Assembly (NCBI RefSeq): GCF_003628125.1
Contig: NZ_RBZU01000016.1
Location: 55,024 to 119,023, forward strand
DNA: 64,000 bases
Reading direction: 5' to 3'
Source: Pararobbsia silviterrae
Lineage (GTDB): Bacteria; Pseudomonadota; Gammaproteobacteria; Burkholderiales; Burkholderiaceae
Part shown: positions 55,106 through 64,000 of the stretch, one piece after another
How positions within the stretch are numbered: the stretch's first letter is position 1
Layout: each line of letters opens with the position of its first letter
The notes under the pieces: model-generated
The model's input: the letters and a program-made list of their open reading frames with translations, nothing else
Told to the model about the DNA's origin: nothing
Databases searched by the model: none
Program-made: the position numbers and the translations under genes

Positions 55106-55801
55106 TCAGCGCGGTGTCGCGTCGATCAGGCGATAGCCGCGTTCGGCCTTGCTGACGTCGTCGGCCGCGAGGCCGGGAATGCGTTCGCGCAGCCGCGCGG
55201 CGAGCCGTTCGAGTGCGGATTCGTCGCCGCGCTTGAGTTCGAGTTCGATCTCGAGGATCGGCAGCGTGCGGCGGTGAAGCGCATCGCCCGCGATGACTTC
55301 GCCGTCGTCGAATCCGATCTCGATCTGCGCGTCGCCTTCGGTCACGTTCCAGAGCGTGCGCGTGAAGTCCGTGCGGAACAGCGGGCCGAGCGTCGCGAAC
55401 GCATCACGGAGCGTTTGCAGCGCCGCGCTCAACGATGCGTGTTCGGCATCGTGCGCGGCGCTCGACGACGCGTGCGCGGCCGCGAGATCGCGTTCGACCG
55501 CCGCGATCAGCGCATCGCGTTCGAGCCCATCGCCCGCGACGGGCATTTCCCATTCGTGACGCCGATGCAGACCGCCTTGCGCGCCGCCGCCCGATTTGAA
55601 CGTCTGGAGCCAGCGATCGCCCGCGAGCCGCACGCGCAGCGCACTGCGCGCGCGCTTGAGATCGAGCGTCGGCGTGTCGTAGTAGACGTTCGAGAGCCGG
55701 ATCGGGCGCCCTGCGCCGCCCGCGATCGCTTCGAGCACGCGTGTCGCGTGTTCGCGCTGAGCGGCCGGCAGCGCGAGTTTAAGTTCCGCTTCGACGGCCA
55801 T
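55106..55801 (-). CDS. CYTH-domain protein, probable inorganic triphosphatase
   Basis: A 231-residue CYTH (triphosphate tunnel metalloenzyme) protein. The ExExK signature is present as EAELKL (residues 4-9), followed by NVYYDTPTLDLKRARSALRVR, LQTFKSGGG and the acidic strand ILEIELELKRG. The C-terminal CHAD domain of E. coli YgiF is absent. Family members hydrolyse tripolyphosphate or make cAMP; triphosphatase is the more likely role for this short form. It starts 15 bp after trpC, so it is probably co-transcribed with the trp genes. Confidence 0.87.
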   Translation of the reverse strand: MAVEAELKLALPAAQREHATRVLEAIAGGAGRPIRLSNVYYDTPTLDLKRARSALRVRLAGDRWLQTFKSGGGAQGGLHRRHEWEMPVAGDGLERDALIAAVERDLAAAHASSSAAHDAEHASLSAALQTLRDAFATLGPLFRTDFTRTLWNVTEGDAQIEIGFDDGEVIAGDALHRRTLPILEIELELKRGDESALERLAARLRERIPGLAADDVSKAERGYRLIDATPR

Positions 55802-55816
55802 GGGATGCGACCTCTC

Positions 55817-56605
55817 TCAGAAGAAAAGCTTCGCGAGTTCCGCGCCCGGATCGTCGGCGCGCATGAACGCTTCGCCGACGAGGAACGTGTGGACGTCGCG
55901 CGCGCGCATGCGCTCGACGTCGGCGCGGCCGAGAATGCCCGACTCGGTCACGACGATGCGATCGTCGGGAATGCGTTCGAGCAGGCCGAGCGTGGTGTCG
56001 AGCGAGGTTTCGAACGTGCGCAGATTGCGGTTGTTGATGCCGATCAGCGGCGTGCGCAGTTTGAGCGCGTCGTCGAGTTCCTCGCCGTTGTGGACTTCGA
56101 CGAGCACGGCGAGACCGAGCGAATGCGCGAGCGCTTCGAGATCGTGCATCTGCTGCGGTTCGAGCGCGGCCGCGATCAGCAGGATGCAATCGGCGTTCAT
56201 CGCGCGCGCTTCGACGATCTGGTACGGATCGATGATGAAGTCCTTGCGCAGCACGGGGATCTCGCATGCCGCGCGCGCGGCTTCGAGATAGGCGGCGCTG
56301 CCCTGGAAGAACTGCACGTCGGTCAGCACCGACAGGCAGGCCGCGCCGTGACGCGCGTACGACGCGGCGATCTCGGCGGGCCGGAAGTCTTCCTTGAAGA
56401 CGCCCTTCGAAGGGCTCGCCTTCTTGACTTCGGCGATGACGGCCGGTGCGCCGATCGCGTGTTTGGCGCGCAGCGCGCCGACGAAATCGCGCGCGGGCGC
56501 ACGCGATTCGGCGGTCAGACGGAGGTCTTCGAACGGCGCGCTTTGTTCGGCGATCGCCACTTCCTGGCGCTTGACCGCAATGATCTTTTCGAGAATATCG
56601 CTCAT
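55817..56605 (-). CDS. trpC: Indole-3-glycerol phosphate synthase TrpC
   Basis: TrpC closes the indole ring from CdRP. The 262-residue single-function enzyme (not fused to TrpF) has the catalytic Lys in [37 protein letters not shown] and VTESGI. ATG 56605 gives the usual length. It follows trpD by 46 bp. trpF, trpB and trpA are not in this window, as in other betaproteobacteria with split trp clusters. Confidence 0.96.
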   Translation of the reverse strand: MSDILEKIIAVKRQEVAIAEQSAPFEDLRLTAESRAPARDFVGALRAKHAIGAPAVIAEVKKASPSKGVFKEDFRPAEIAASYARHGAACLSVLTDVQFFQGSAAYLEAARAACEIPVLRKDFIIDPYQIVEARAMNADCILLIAAALEPQQMHDLEALAHSLGLAVLVEVHNGEELDDALKLRTPLIGINNRNLRTFETSLDTTLGLLERIPDDRIVVTESGILGRADVERMRARDVHTFLVGEAFMRADDPGAELAKLFF

Positions 56606-56651
56606 GGCTTCGTGCAGAGAGTCGTTGGACGGGGGCGACGCGTGCGAGGCG

Positions 56652-57713
56652 TCAGACCGTGCATCGTTGCGTGAATTGCACGAGGGCGTCGACCTTCGCG
56701 CGCGCGGCGCCGCTGGCGATCGCTTCGCGCGCGAGCGCGATGCCGTCGGCGATCGAGGCGGCGCGATTCGCCGCATAGAGCGCGGTGCCCGCGTTGAGCG
56801 TCACGATTTCGCGCGCGACGCCGGGCGTATTGTCGAGCGCGCCGAGCAGCAGCGCTTTCGACTCGGTCGCATCGGCGACCTTGAGGCTGCGGTTCGACAC
56901 CATCTGCAGACCGAAGTCTTCGGGATGGATCTCGTACTCGGTCACGATGCCGTCCTTGAGTTCGCCGACCTTCGTCGCCGCGCCGAGCGAGACCTCGTCC
57001 ATGCCGTCCTGGCCATAGACGACGAGCACGTGCTGCGCGCCGAGCCGCTGCATGACGCGGACCTGAATGCCGACGAGATCCGGATGAAACACGCCCATCA
57101 GCTGATTCGGCGCGCCGGCCGGATTCGTCAGCGGGCCGAGGATGTTGAACAGCGTGCGCACGCCCATTTCGCGGCGCACGGCCGCGACGTTCTTCATCGC
57201 GGGGTGGTGGTTCGGCGCGAACATGAAGCCCATGCCCGTTTCCGCGATCGACTCGGCGACTTGCGCGGGCGACAGCATGATGTTGACGCCGAGCGCCTCG
57301 AGCACGTCGGCGCTGCCCGACTTGCTCGATACGCCGCGATTGCCGTGTTTGGCGACTTTCGCGCCGGCCGCGGCGGTCACGAACATCGTGGCGGTCGAGA
57401 TATTGAACGTATGCGAGCCGTCGCCGCCCGTGCCGACGATGTCGACGAAATTCGCATCGTCCTCGACGTCGACTTTGTTCGCGAACTCGCGCATGACCAT
57501 CGCGGCCGCGGTGATTTCACCGATCGTTTCCTTCTTGACGCGCAGGCCCGTGATGATCGCGGCCGACATCACGGGCGAGAGTTCGCCGCGCATGATGAGC
57601 CGCATCAGGTGCAGCATTTCGTCGTGAAAGATTTCGCGATGCTCGATCGTGCGCTGCAGGGCTTCCTGAGGCGTGATCGGCGCGCTGTGCGCGGGGGGCA
57701 GGTGGTCGGTCAT
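56652..57713 (-). CDS. trpD: Anthranilate phosphoribosyltransferase TrpD
   Basis: TrpD adds phosphoribose to anthranilate. The 353-residue product is not fused to TrpG. The PRPP site [38 protein letters not shown] and [18 protein letters not shown] are intact. ATG 57713 overlaps the trpG stop by four bases, so TrpG and TrpD are made together. Confidence 0.96.
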   Translation of the reverse strand: MTDHLPPAHSAPITPQEALQRTIEHREIFHDEMLHLMRLIMRGELSPVMSAAIITGLRVKKETIGEITAAAMVMREFANKVDVEDDANFVDIVGTGGDGSHTFNISTATMFVTAAAGAKVAKHGNRGVSSKSGSADVLEALGVNIMLSPAQVAESIAETGMGFMFAPNHHPAMKNVAAVRREMGVRTLFNILGPLTNPAGAPNQLMGVFHPDLVGIQVRVMQRLGAQHVLVVYGQDGMDEVSLGAATKVGELKDGIVTEYEIHPEDFGLQMVSNRSLKVADATESKALLLGALDNTPGVAREIVTLNAGTALYAANRAASIADGIALAREAIASGAARAKVDALVQFTQRCTV

Positions 57714-58279
57714 CGCACGCCTCGGAGGAAGTTGTCGAGCAATGCATGTCCGTGTTCGGACAGGATCGATTCGGGGTGGAACTGTACGCCTTCGACGGGC
57801 AGTGTTTTGTGGCGTACGCCCATGATTTCGCCGTCGGGCGTGCGCGCAGAGATCTCGAGGCAATCGGGAAGCGTCGCTTCCTCGATCGCGAGCGAGTGGT
57901 AGCGCGTGACGGTGAAACGCTTGGGCAGTTCGGCGAACACGCCGCGGCCGTCGGTGTCGATCTCGCTGACCTTGCCGTGCATGATCGAGCGCGCGCGCAC
58001 GACGCGGCCGCCGAACGCTTCGCCGATCGCCTGATGGCCGAGGCAGACGCCGAGGATCGGGTACTTGCCCGAGAGCGTGCGCAGCACGTCGAGCGTGATG
58101 CCCGCGTGTTGCGGATTGCTCGGGCCCGGCGACAGGCAGATCCGGTCGGGCTTGAGCGCTTCGATCTGTTCGATCGTGATCTCGTCGTTGCGGTGCGTCT
58201 GCACGTCTTCGCCAAGCTCGCCGAAGTACTGGACGAGGTTGTAGGTGAACGAGTCGTAGTTATCGATCATGAGCAACAT
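57710..58279 (-). CDS. trpG: Anthranilate synthase component II TrpG
   Basis: TrpG is the glutamine amidotransferase that feeds ammonia to TrpE. The 189-residue product has the oxyanion motif LSPGPSNP (49-56), nucleophile Cys79 in [12 protein letters not shown] and the His/Glu pair in [14 protein letters not shown]. It may also serve PabB. A longer open frame to 58342 is less likely than ATG 58279, where the conserved [12 protein letters not shown] begins. Confidence 0.96.
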   Translation of the reverse strand: MLLMIDNYDSFTYNLVQYFGELGEDVQTHRNDEITIEQIEALKPDRICLSPGPSNPQHAGITLDVLRTLSGKYPILGVCLGHQAIGEAFGGRVVRARSIMHGKVSEIDTDGRGVFAELPKRFTVTRYHSLAIEEATLPDCLEISARTPDGEIMGVRHKTLPVEGVQFHPESILSEHGHALLDNFLRGVR

Positions 58280-58426
58280 GACGGCTCCTAACTTCGTGAA
58301 ACTGGATGGATTCCGCTCGAGCGTCGAGGCCGCTCCGGCCACGCGTATCGCGTGAGCATGGGAACGACGGACGGTCTCGATCAGCGGGTGGGGCGACGCG
58401 TGAACGCCGGTCGCCGGCGGCCCCGC

Positions 58427-59920
58427 TCAAATCTCCGCGTCGAGCCCGTCCTGCACTTGTTCGGCCGCGCGCAACACGGCGCGCGCCTTGTTTTCGGTTT
58501 CCTGCCATTCCATCTCGGGCACCGAGTCGGCGACGATGCCGGCTGCCGCCTGCACGTAGAGGTTGCCGTTCTTGATGATGCCCGTGCGGATCGCGATCGC
58601 GAGGTCCATCTCGCCCGAGAACGACAGATAGCCGACCGCGCCGCCGTAGATGCCGCGCTTGACCGGTTCGAGTTCGTCGATGAGTTCGAGCGCGCGGACC
58701 TTCGGCGCGCCGGACAGCGTGCCGGCCGGGAACGTCGCGCGAAGCACGTCGAGGTTCGTCGTGCCGGGCTTGAGCTTGCCCTCGACCGAACTCACGATGT
58801 GCTGCACGTGCGAGTACTTTTCAATGACCATCTTGTCCGTCACGACGACCGAGCCCGTCTTCGCGATGCGGCCGACGTCGTTGCGCGCGAGATCGATCAG
58901 CATCACGTGCTCGGCGATCTCCTTCGGATCGTTGAGCAGTTCGGTCGCGAGTTCGGCGTCGCGCTCGGGCGTGTTGCCGCGCGGACGCGTACCCGCGAGC
59001 GGACGGATCGTCACGATGCGTTCGTCGCCGCGTTCTTCCTGCCGGACGAGAATTTCGGGCGACGCGCCGACCACCTGGAAGTCGCCGAAATTGTAGAAGT
59101 ACATATACGGCGACGGGTTCAGCGAGCGCAGCGCGCGATAGAGCGACAGCGGGTTGTCGCGATACGGCTTGCTCAGGCGCTGTCCGATCTGGACCTGCAT
59201 GAGTTCGCCGGCCGCGATGTTCTCCTTCGCCTTGCGCACCGCGGTCAGATAGTCCTGCTTGTCGAACTCGCGATGAATCTCGGTGCGCACGCTTGCCGAC
59301 GTGACGGGCGGCTGGACCGTCTTGAGCAGCCGCGCGCGGAGTTCGCGCAGCCGCTGGCGGGTCTTCGCATAGGCCTCGGGTTGGGCGGGATCCGCATAGG
59401 CGATCAGGTAGAGCTTGCCCGCGAGATTGTCGATGACCGCGACTTCCTCGGTCAGCAACAACTGGATATCGGGCAGACCGAGATCGTCGGGCGGCGCGGT
59501 GTCCGCGAGTTTCTTTTCGATGAAGCGCACGGCGTCATAGCCGAAATAGCCGGCGAGACCGCCGCAGAAGCGGGGCAGTCCCGCACGCTGCGCCACCTTG
59601 AAGCGTGCCTGGTAGGTCTGAATGAATTCGAGCGGGTCGCCCTCGTGCGTCTCGATGACGACGCCGTCGCGGACGACTTCGCACCGCGTGCCGATCGCGC
59701 GCAGCAGCGTCCGTGCGGGCAGCCCGATGAACGAGTAGCGGCCGAAGCGTTCGCCGCCGACGACCGATTCGAGCAGGAATGAATTCGCGCCGTTGCGTTC
59801 GGGCTGGGCGAGCTTGAGATAGAGCGAGAGCGGGGTCTCGAGATCGGCGAGCGCCTCGGCGATCAGCGGAATGCGGTTGTAGCCCGCATTGGCGAGCGAC
59901 TGGAATTCGAGTTCGGTCAT
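58427..59920 (-). CDS. trpE: Anthranilate synthase component I TrpE
   Basis: TrpE converts chorismate and ammonia to anthranilate and is inhibited by tryptophan. The 497-residue product has the N-terminal Trp-binding region ([16 protein letters not shown], with the ES-type inhibitor motif), and the chorismate site in [36 protein letters not shown] and [11 protein letters not shown] 59920 follows a 246-nt leader downstream of a Trp-rich peptide. A 147-bp gap separates it from trpG. Confidence 0.96.
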   Translation of the reverse strand: MTELEFQSLANAGYNRIPLIAEALADLETPLSLYLKLAQPERNGANSFLLESVVGGERFGRYSFIGLPARTLLRAIGTRCEVVRDGVVIETHEGDPLEFIQTYQARFKVAQRAGLPRFCGGLAGYFGYDAVRFIEKKLADTAPPDDLGLPDIQLLLTEEVAVIDNLAGKLYLIAYADPAQPEAYAKTRQRLRELRARLLKTVQPPVTSASVRTEIHREFDKQDYLTAVRKAKENIAAGELMQVQIGQRLSKPYRDNPLSLYRALRSLNPSPYMYFYNFGDFQVVGASPEILVRQEERGDERIVTIRPLAGTRPRGNTPERDAELATELLNDPKEIAEHVMLIDLARNDVGRIAKTGSVVVTDKMVIEKYSHVQHIVSSVEGKLKPGTTNLDVLRATFPAGTLSGAPKVRALELIDELEPVKRGIYGGAVGYLSFSGEMDLAIAIRTGIIKNGNLYVQAAAGIVADSVPEMEWQETENKARAVLRAAEQVQDGLDAEI

Positions 59921-60120
59921 GCTTTGGGTTCCGGTAAGCCCGCGCGGGCCCGATTCGGACGGACGTGTGCCACGCGGGGGGCGTGCCTTGCGCGCGGCTC
60001 GAACCGTTCGCGCGCCGTTCGATACGCCGGGCCGCATGCGGGCGGGCGCGATCGTCGGACATGCGAGCGGACTGACCGGCATATGCCGATCGAAGCCGTT
60101 GACGCGGAAAGCAACACAGA

Positions 60121-60177
60121 CAGAAAACGGAAGCTGAAGGCGAGCTTCAGCGGCCTTGTGTATGAATCACCAAGACC
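60121..60177 (-). promoter_or_regulatory. Candidate trp attenuator hairpins
   Basis: On the minus strand three pairings compete. GGTCTTG (60177-60171, inside the Trp codons) can pair with CAAGGCC (60158-60152), with one G-U. AAGGC (60157-60153) can instead pair with GCCTT (60141-60137). GCTGAAG (60151-60145) pairs perfectly with CTTCAGC (60139-60133), followed by TTCCGTTTTC. The layout resembles segments 1:2, antiterminator and terminator of a ribosome-controlled attenuator. The terminator is weak: a 7-bp stem and a broken T-run. Confidence 0.5.
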
Positions 60178-60241
60178 AGCGACGCCAGGGCCAGGCTCCC
60201 CGGTCGATATCGCATTGACTCCGTTTCCGATTGACGAACAT
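60167..60241 (-). CDS. Trp leader peptide (TrpL-like), 24 codons
   Basis: A minus-strand frame from ATG 60241 to TGA 60167 encodes 24 residues, starting MFVNRKRSQC and ending AWPWRRWSW. Trp codons are at positions 17, 19, 22 and 24, the last just before the stop. Four TGG in eight codons directly upstream of trpE is the hallmark of attenuation leaders. The start has no good Shine-Dalgarno, which is the main weakness. Between its stop and the trpE ATG are 246 nt with no other gene. A second frame here gives a hydrophobic 22-residue peptide without Trp. Confidence 0.65.
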   Translation of the reverse strand: MFVNRKRSQCDIDRGAWPWRRWSW

Positions 60242-60387
60242 GACGAAGAAGAGAGGTTTTGTTTGACCCCGTCGGGGCCGAACCCGGTATCCGCAGCGCT
60301 TGCGTATCGACGCCCGCGCACCTCGAATACCGCTTGCCGACGTTGCGCGCGCTGGGGTCCGGCATCCGGTACTCGCATATCGAGGAC

Positions 60388-61137
60388 CTATTGATGCAGC
60401 CAGCGCGCGGCTTCGAGCAGCGTGCCGACTATACCATCGGAGTCGATCGATTGTACAGGTTGCCCATGGTTGTACCCGTAGGGCACCGTGAGCACGGCGA
60501 TGCCCGCCGCGCGGGCGGCGAGGGCGTCGTTTTCGGAGTCGCCGATCGCGAGCATCTGCGCGGGCGCGAGGCCCAGGGCCTCGGACGCCTTGAGCATCGG
60601 CAACGGATCGGGCTTCTTGCGCGCGAAGCTGTCGCCGCCGAAGACCGCGTCGAAATACGCGTGCAGGCCGACCTGCGTGAGCAGCGCCACCGCGAATCGG
60701 TGCGGTTTGTTCGTCACGCAGGCGAGCTTGAGTCCCGCGTCGCGCAGCGCCGCGAGGCCTTCGGCCACATGCGTATAGACGCTCGCGTGCATGCCGTTGA
60801 CCTGCGCATAGGCGTGCTGATAGCGGTCGAGCGCGGTCGCGAAGCGCGCCTCGACGTGATCGGCGGGCAGCCGGGCCGACAGCACGCTTCGCACGAGATG
60901 CTCCGAACCTTTGCCGATGTAGCGCAGCAATTCGTCGCTGTCGATCGAGGGCAGTTCGAGGTCGGCGAGCATCCGGTTCAGCGCCGCGTGGAAATCGCCC
61001 GCGGTGTCGACCATCGTCCCGTCGAGATCGATGATGACGCCGCGAATCTCCGCGCGACGCGCGGCCGGATCCGCCGTGCGCGCGTGGCCGGGGGTTTCTT
61101 CGCCGATGCGCGCCGTCGGGCGCTCGGACGCGCTCAT
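60388..61137 (-). CDS. gph: Phosphoglycolate phosphatase Gph
   Basis: Gph clears 2-phosphoglycolate formed in DNA repair and metabolism. The 249-residue HAD protein has motif [12 protein letters not shown] (about 35-45), motif II CVTNKP, motif III Lys in [11 protein letters not shown] and motif [18 protein letters not shown]. The first ~30 residues are Ala/Arg-rich with no homology expected. The start overlaps the rpe stop by four bases. Confidence 0.94.
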   Translation of the reverse strand: MSASERPTARIGEETPGHARTADPAARRAEIRGVIIDLDGTMVDTAGDFHAALNRMLADLELPSIDSDELLRYIGKGSEHLVRSVLSARLPADHVEARFATALDRYQHAYAQVNGMHASVYTHVAEGLAALRDAGLKLACVTNKPHRFAVALLTQVGLHAYFDAVFGGDSFARKKPDPLPMLKASEALGLAPAQMLAIGDSENDALAARAAGIAVLTVPYGYNHGQPVQSIDSDGIVGTLLEAARWLHQ

Positions 61138-61826
61138 GCGGCTTTCGCGAGCGAGGCGAGTTCGGCGCGCATGTCGCCGATGACCTTCGCGTAGTCCGGG
61201 TGGCCGAAGATCGCCGAGCCCGCAACGAACGTATCGGCCCCGGCCGCCGCGATTTGCGCGATGTTGTCGACCTTGACCCCGCCATCGACTTCAAGCTTGA
61301 TTTCGCGCCCCGTGCGTTCGCGATACGCGTCGATCTTGCGGCGCGCCGTGCGCAATTTATTGAGCGCCTCGCCGATGAACGACTGTCCGCCGAAACCGGG
61401 GTTGACCGACATGATCAGGATGATGTCGATCTTGTCCATGACGTGATCCATATGATCGAGCGACGTCGCCGGATTGAAGACAAGGCCGGTTTCGCAACCG
61501 TGATCGCGGATCAGCGACAGCGTGCGATCGACATGATCCGACGCCTCGGGGTGGAACGTGATGCTGTTGGCGCCCGCTTTCGCGAAGTCGGGCGCGATCC
61601 GGTCGACCGGACGCACCATCAGATGGACGTCGATCGGCACGCTCACATGGGGGCGGATCGCCTCGAGCACGACGGGGCCGATCGTGAGATTCGGCACGTA
61701 GTGGTTGTCCATCACATCGAAATGGATCCAGTCCGCGCCGGCGGCGACGACGTTGCGGACTTCCTCGCCGAGACGCGAGAAATCGGCGGACAGGATGCTG
61801 GGGGCGATACGGTATGTCGGATTCAT
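61134..61826 (-). CDS. rpe: Ribulose-phosphate 3-epimerase Rpe
   Basis: Rpe interconverts ribulose 5-phosphate and xylulose 5-phosphate. The 230-residue TIM barrel shows [16 protein letters not shown], the metal/catalytic residues in [17 protein letters not shown] and [19 protein letters not shown] and [15 protein letters not shown] 61826 is used; an adjacent upstream ATG (61829) is possible. The rpe-gph pair lies upstream of the trp genes on the same strand. Confidence 0.96.
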   Translation of the reverse strand: MNPTYRIAPSILSADFSRLGEEVRNVVAAGADWIHFDVMDNHYVPNLTIGPVVLEAIRPHVSVPIDVHLMVRPVDRIAPDFAKAGANSITFHPEASDHVDRTLSLIRDHGCETGLVFNPATSLDHMDHVMDKIDIILIMSVNPGFGGQSFIGEALNKLRTARRKIDAYRERTGREIKLEVDGGVKVDNIAQIAAAGADTFVAGSAIFGHPDYAKVIGDMRAELASLAKAA

Positions 61827-62148
61827 CATCAGGGGACCGAGTGGTGCTGCATAAAGGAACCGGTGCATGCGGCGGCTTGCCGGCGACGGCCGCGTCCGGT
61901 GTCGTGTGTGACGGCAGCGGGGGGGCGGCGACGACGCGGGCGAGTCCGCGGGTGGGGCGCGTTCGGCTCGGCGGCCGGTGGCGGCGCTGGAGCGCGCGGC
62001 TCCCGTCTTCGCATGCGAAGGGCGATTTTAACGCCGTCGGCGCCGCGCTTCCGGGGCGGCGTTCGGTTGCAGGGTAGGGATGCTTCGTAGAGAATGCGTC
62101 GGGACATCGTGGCGCGGGTTTCGCGCCGCGCGAGCGCGAACCCACGTC
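61827..62148. other. Divergent intergenic region between rpe and apaG
   Basis: These 322 bp hold no gene I can support and no clear sigma-70 promoter. The middle is very GC-rich with a run of seven G residues at 61920-61926. Promoters for both rpe (minus) and apaG (plus) must lie here. Confidence 0.5.
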
Positions 62149-62523
62149 ATGAACTCATACCAATTGTCCGTCGCCGTCCAGGCGCGCTTTCTACCCGAGC
62201 AATCGGACCCGACCGGACGCCAATACGCATTCGCGTACACGATCACGATACGCAATACCGGCACGGTGGCGGCCCAGCTGATATCGCGGCACTGGGTCAT
62301 TACCGATGGCGAGAACACGATCCAGGAAGTCGCGGGACTCGGGGTCGTCGGCAATCAGCCGCTGCTCGCGCCGGGGGAACAGTTCGAGTACACGAGTTGG
62401 GCCGTTATCGCGACGCCCGCGGGATCGATGCGCGGCGAATACTTCTGCGTGGCCGAGGACGGAACGCGTTTCGAGGCGCCGATCGCCGAGTTTGGGCTCG
62501 CGATGCCGCGCACCCTGCATTGA
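62149..62523 (+). CDS. apaG: ApaG domain protein
   Basis: A 124-residue immunoglobulin-like beta-sandwich protein. Family motifs are RQYAFAYTITIRNTGTVAAQLISRHWVITD and GNQPLLAPGEQFEYTSWAVI, ending GSMRGEYFCVAEDG. ApaG was named for an effect linked to cobalt/magnesium and diadenosine tetraphosphate; its biochemical role is unresolved. ATG 62149 gives the family length. Confidence 0.93.
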   Translation: MNSYQLSVAVQARFLPEQSDPTGRQYAFAYTITIRNTGTVAAQLISRHWVITDGENTIQEVAGLGVVGNQPLLAPGEQFEYTSWAVIATPAGSMRGEYFCVAEDGTRFEAPIAEFGLAMPRTLH

Positions 62524-62530
62524 GCCGAAC

Positions 62531-62534
62531 GAGG
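62531..62534 (+). promoter_or_regulatory. Shine-Dalgarno GAGG supporting a TTG start of mltA
   Basis: GAGG lies seven bases before TTG 62542. In this frame no ATG or GTG occurs between the apaG stop and the signal peptide, so the site decides in favour of the rare TTG start. Confidence 0.6.
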
Positions 62535-62541
62535 TTGACGC

Positions 62542-63684
62542 TTGCATTGCCGTATTGACAGAGTCTTGCGCGGCGCACTCGGTGCGCTGCTGGTGATGCT
62601 GGCCTCGTGCGCGTCGCACGGGCCGGTTTCGAAGGGGCCCGAGCCCGGCGCGTGGAATTCCGGAGTGGGCGGGCCTGACCTCGACGAGGCGCGCATTATC
62701 GCGACCCAGCGCCTGACGCCCGTGGGATGGGACAGCGTGCCCGGCTGGCAGGACGACGCGCTGATCGGCGCGATGCCCGCGCTGCGCGCCAATTGCGCGC
62801 GCGTCGGCGGCGAGGCGCGCTGGCGTGCCGCGTGCGCGGCCGCGTCGCAACTCGACGAACTCGATGCGCAGGCCGTGCGCGCTTACTTCGAACAGTATTT
62901 CACGCCCTATCAGCTCGCCAATACCGACGGCTCGGTCGATGGACTTGTGACGGGATACTACGAGCCGCGGCTCAGGGGCTCGCGTGTGCGCCGCGCGCCG
63001 TATCTTTATCCGCTCTATAAATGGCCGTCCGCCTATCGAAAGGGCGATACGTTGCCGGATCGCGCGCACCTGATGCGCAGCGGCGTCCTCGACGGTGCGG
63101 AACTTGTCTATGTCGACGACCCGGTCGAAGCGTTCTTTTTGCAGATTCAGGGTTCGGGGCGCATCACGATGGACGACGGTTCGGTCATGCGCGTCGGCGT
63201 GGGCGGCACGAACAACCAGCCGTATCAATCGATCGGCCGCTGGTTGATCGATCACGGGCAACTGACGCCGGCTCAGGCGACGATGCAGGGCATCCGCGCG
63301 TGGGCGCGCGCGAATCCGGCGCGAGTCGACGCGGTGTTCAATGTCAATCCGCGCTTTGTGTTCTTCCGCGAATTGGGAACTCAGGTGCCGGGCGGCGGGG
63401 CGGACGATGGTCCGATCGGCGCGCTCGGCGTGCCGTTGACGTCGGAGCGCTCGATCGCCGTCGATCCGACGGCGATCCCGTTGGGGACGCCGGTGTTTCT
63501 GTCGACGACGCGACCGATGTCGAGCGAGCCGCTGAACAAGCTCGTGTTTGCGCAAGACGTCGGCTCCGCGATCAAGGGCTCGGTACGCGCCGACTACTTT
63601 TGGGGATTCGGCGACGAGGCAGGCGATCTCGCCGGCCATATGAAGCAGCGCGGCCGCATGTGGCTCCTGCTTCCGCGGTCGTAA
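62542..63684 (+). CDS. mltA: Membrane-bound lytic murein transglycosylase A (MltA)
   Basis: MltA is an outer-membrane lipoprotein that cleaves peptidoglycan glycan strands. The 380-residue product has a lipobox LASC, the MltA domain with GLVTGYYEPRLRGS, VEAFFLQIQGSGRI and VGVGGTNNQPYQSIG, and the C-terminal 3D domain LVFAQDVGSAIKGSVRADYFWGFG containing the conserved catalytic Asp. It starts with TTG, 18 bp after apaG, so the two are probably co-transcribed. Confidence 0.93.
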   Translation: MHCRIDRVLRGALGALLVMLASCASHGPVSKGPEPGAWNSGVGGPDLDEARIIATQRLTPVGWDSVPGWQDDALIGAMPALRANCARVGGEARWRAACAAASQLDELDAQAVRAYFEQYFTPYQLANTDGSVDGLVTGYYEPRLRGSRVRRAPYLYPLYKWPSAYRKGDTLPDRAHLMRSGVLDGAELVYVDDPVEAFFLQIQGSGRITMDDGSVMRVGVGGTNNQPYQSIGRWLIDHGQLTPAQATMQGIRAWARANPARVDAVFNVNPRFVFFRELGTQVPGGGADDGPIGALGVPLTSERSIAVDPTAIPLGTPVFLSTTRPMSSEPLNKLVFAQDVGSAIKGSVRADYFWGFGDEAGDLAGHMKQRGRMWLLLPRS

Positions 63685-63914
63685 TGCGGGGGGAGGGGCC
63701 GCCGACGCGTGCGCTCGGCGATGGCCCGGACCAGGCGTGGACGGTGTTTTGAGTCTCGAAAATCGTCGATCCCAAAAAGCACTTGCATGCCGGCACGGCA
63801 TACCGCTAGAATTCACGTTTTCGCGATTCGGGAATGACTCCGGATCGGCGGGATTTCAGAAATTTTCTAATCTTTGAAGTCCCGATTCGTTAAAAAGTTT
63901 GCTGAAAAAACTTG

Positions 63915-63943
63915 TTGACGAAACGAAGTGAGGTGTACATAAT
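63915..63943 (+). promoter_or_regulatory. Strong rRNA-type promoter at the right edge
   Basis: TTGACG (63915-63920), 17 bases, then CATAAT (63938-63943; overlapping TACATAAT) form a near-consensus promoter. Upstream DNA is A/T-rich with A-tracts (AAAAAG, GAAAAAAC), as in UP elements. The following CTCGCTTCTCTGCTGC and GCAGCG repeats match what I remember of leaders of Burkholderia rRNA operons. The 16S gene itself is beyond the window, so the identity is inferred. The gap 63685-63914 holds no gene. Confidence 0.7.
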
Positions 63944-64000
63944 CTCGCTTCTCTGCTGCAAACGCAGCGACGCAGAAAACGCAGCGAAGTTTGATGAGTT

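Noticed and set aside
60170..60219. Second short frame (MRYRPGSLALASLVLV...) overlapping the Trp leader
   Set aside because: It is hydrophobic and could be translated, but it has no Trp codons and no Shine-Dalgarno; the overlapping frame with four Trp codons explains the region better.
63849..63884. Inverted repeat CGGGATTTCA/TGAAGTCCCG as an mltA terminator
   Set aside because: It has a mismatch, a 16-base AT-rich loop and no T-run, and lies 165 bp after the stop, next to the rRNA-type promoter.

Overview
This is a GC-rich chromosomal window from a betaproteobacterium, most likely a member of the Burkholderiaceae (Burkholderia sensu lato). The gene order supports this: thiE end, mlaFEDACB, an ABC-2 exporter, ibaG-murA, his genes with marC inside, hinT, tatABC, a DegS-like protease, petABC, sspAB, hemA-prfA-prmC-grxD-ubiX, ettA, ychF, trpEGDC, gph-rpe, apaG, mltA and then an rRNA-type promoter at the right edge. 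No transposase, integrase, phage gene or CRISPR array was seen. Most of the window is core genome.

Layout. 1-9 kb: retrograde phospholipid transport (Mla), a two-gene ABC exporter, ibaG and murA; murA overlaps hisG. 8.5-16.4 kb: histidine biosynthesis (hisG, D, C, B, marC, H, A, F, I, E), interrupted by structured intergenic DNA. 16.5-25.7 kb: hinT, the Tat translocase, a membrane-anchored HtrA protease, a Nif3-like protein, the cytochrome bc1 complex (whose Rieske subunit carries a twin-arginine signal) and SspA/SspB, ending at a bidirectional terminator and a tRNA-Thr. 25.9-36.8 kb is the least conserved part: an FAD-dependent oxidoreductase, a diverged Hfq-like RNA chaperone, a CadD-like transporter, a 7-bp G-rich tandem repeat in a roughly 0.9-kb gene-poor spacer, an orphan RcsB/NarL-type response regulator, an HDOD protein next to a PAS-GGDEF-EAL protein, a DUF4397 lipoprotein and a YegD-like Hsp70. 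36.9-49 kb: cold-shock gene with a long leader, haem/translation-termination operon, aminopeptidase P, HAD hydrolase, DUF748 protein, EttA and YchF. 49-54 kb: UbiH-type hydroxylase, DsbC, M61 peptidase, azoreductase. 54-62 kb (mostly minus strand): ung, a CYTH protein, trpC-D-G-E preceded by a Trp-rich leader peptide, then gph and rpe. 62-64 kb: apaG, mltA and an rRNA-type promoter.

Most interesting observations: (i) an unannotated 24-codon trpL-like leader ending in four Trp codons, with alternative hairpins, between gph and trpE; (ii) a divergent Hfq paralogue (YKHAIS changed to YKRAIS, one-residue insertion in the Sm2 approach, altered distal-face residues); (iii) a (AGCCCYA)8 array whose minus strand is a strong G-quadruplex motif; (iv) a probable leaderless ubiH-type mRNA; (v) a cluster of signalling genes (orphan response regulator, HDOD, degenerate GGDEF with intact EAL); (vi) a 13-bp triple repeat plus perfect hairpin between hisE and hinT. 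Nothing here amounts to a clearly new multi-gene defence or metabolic system; the novelty lies in regulation.
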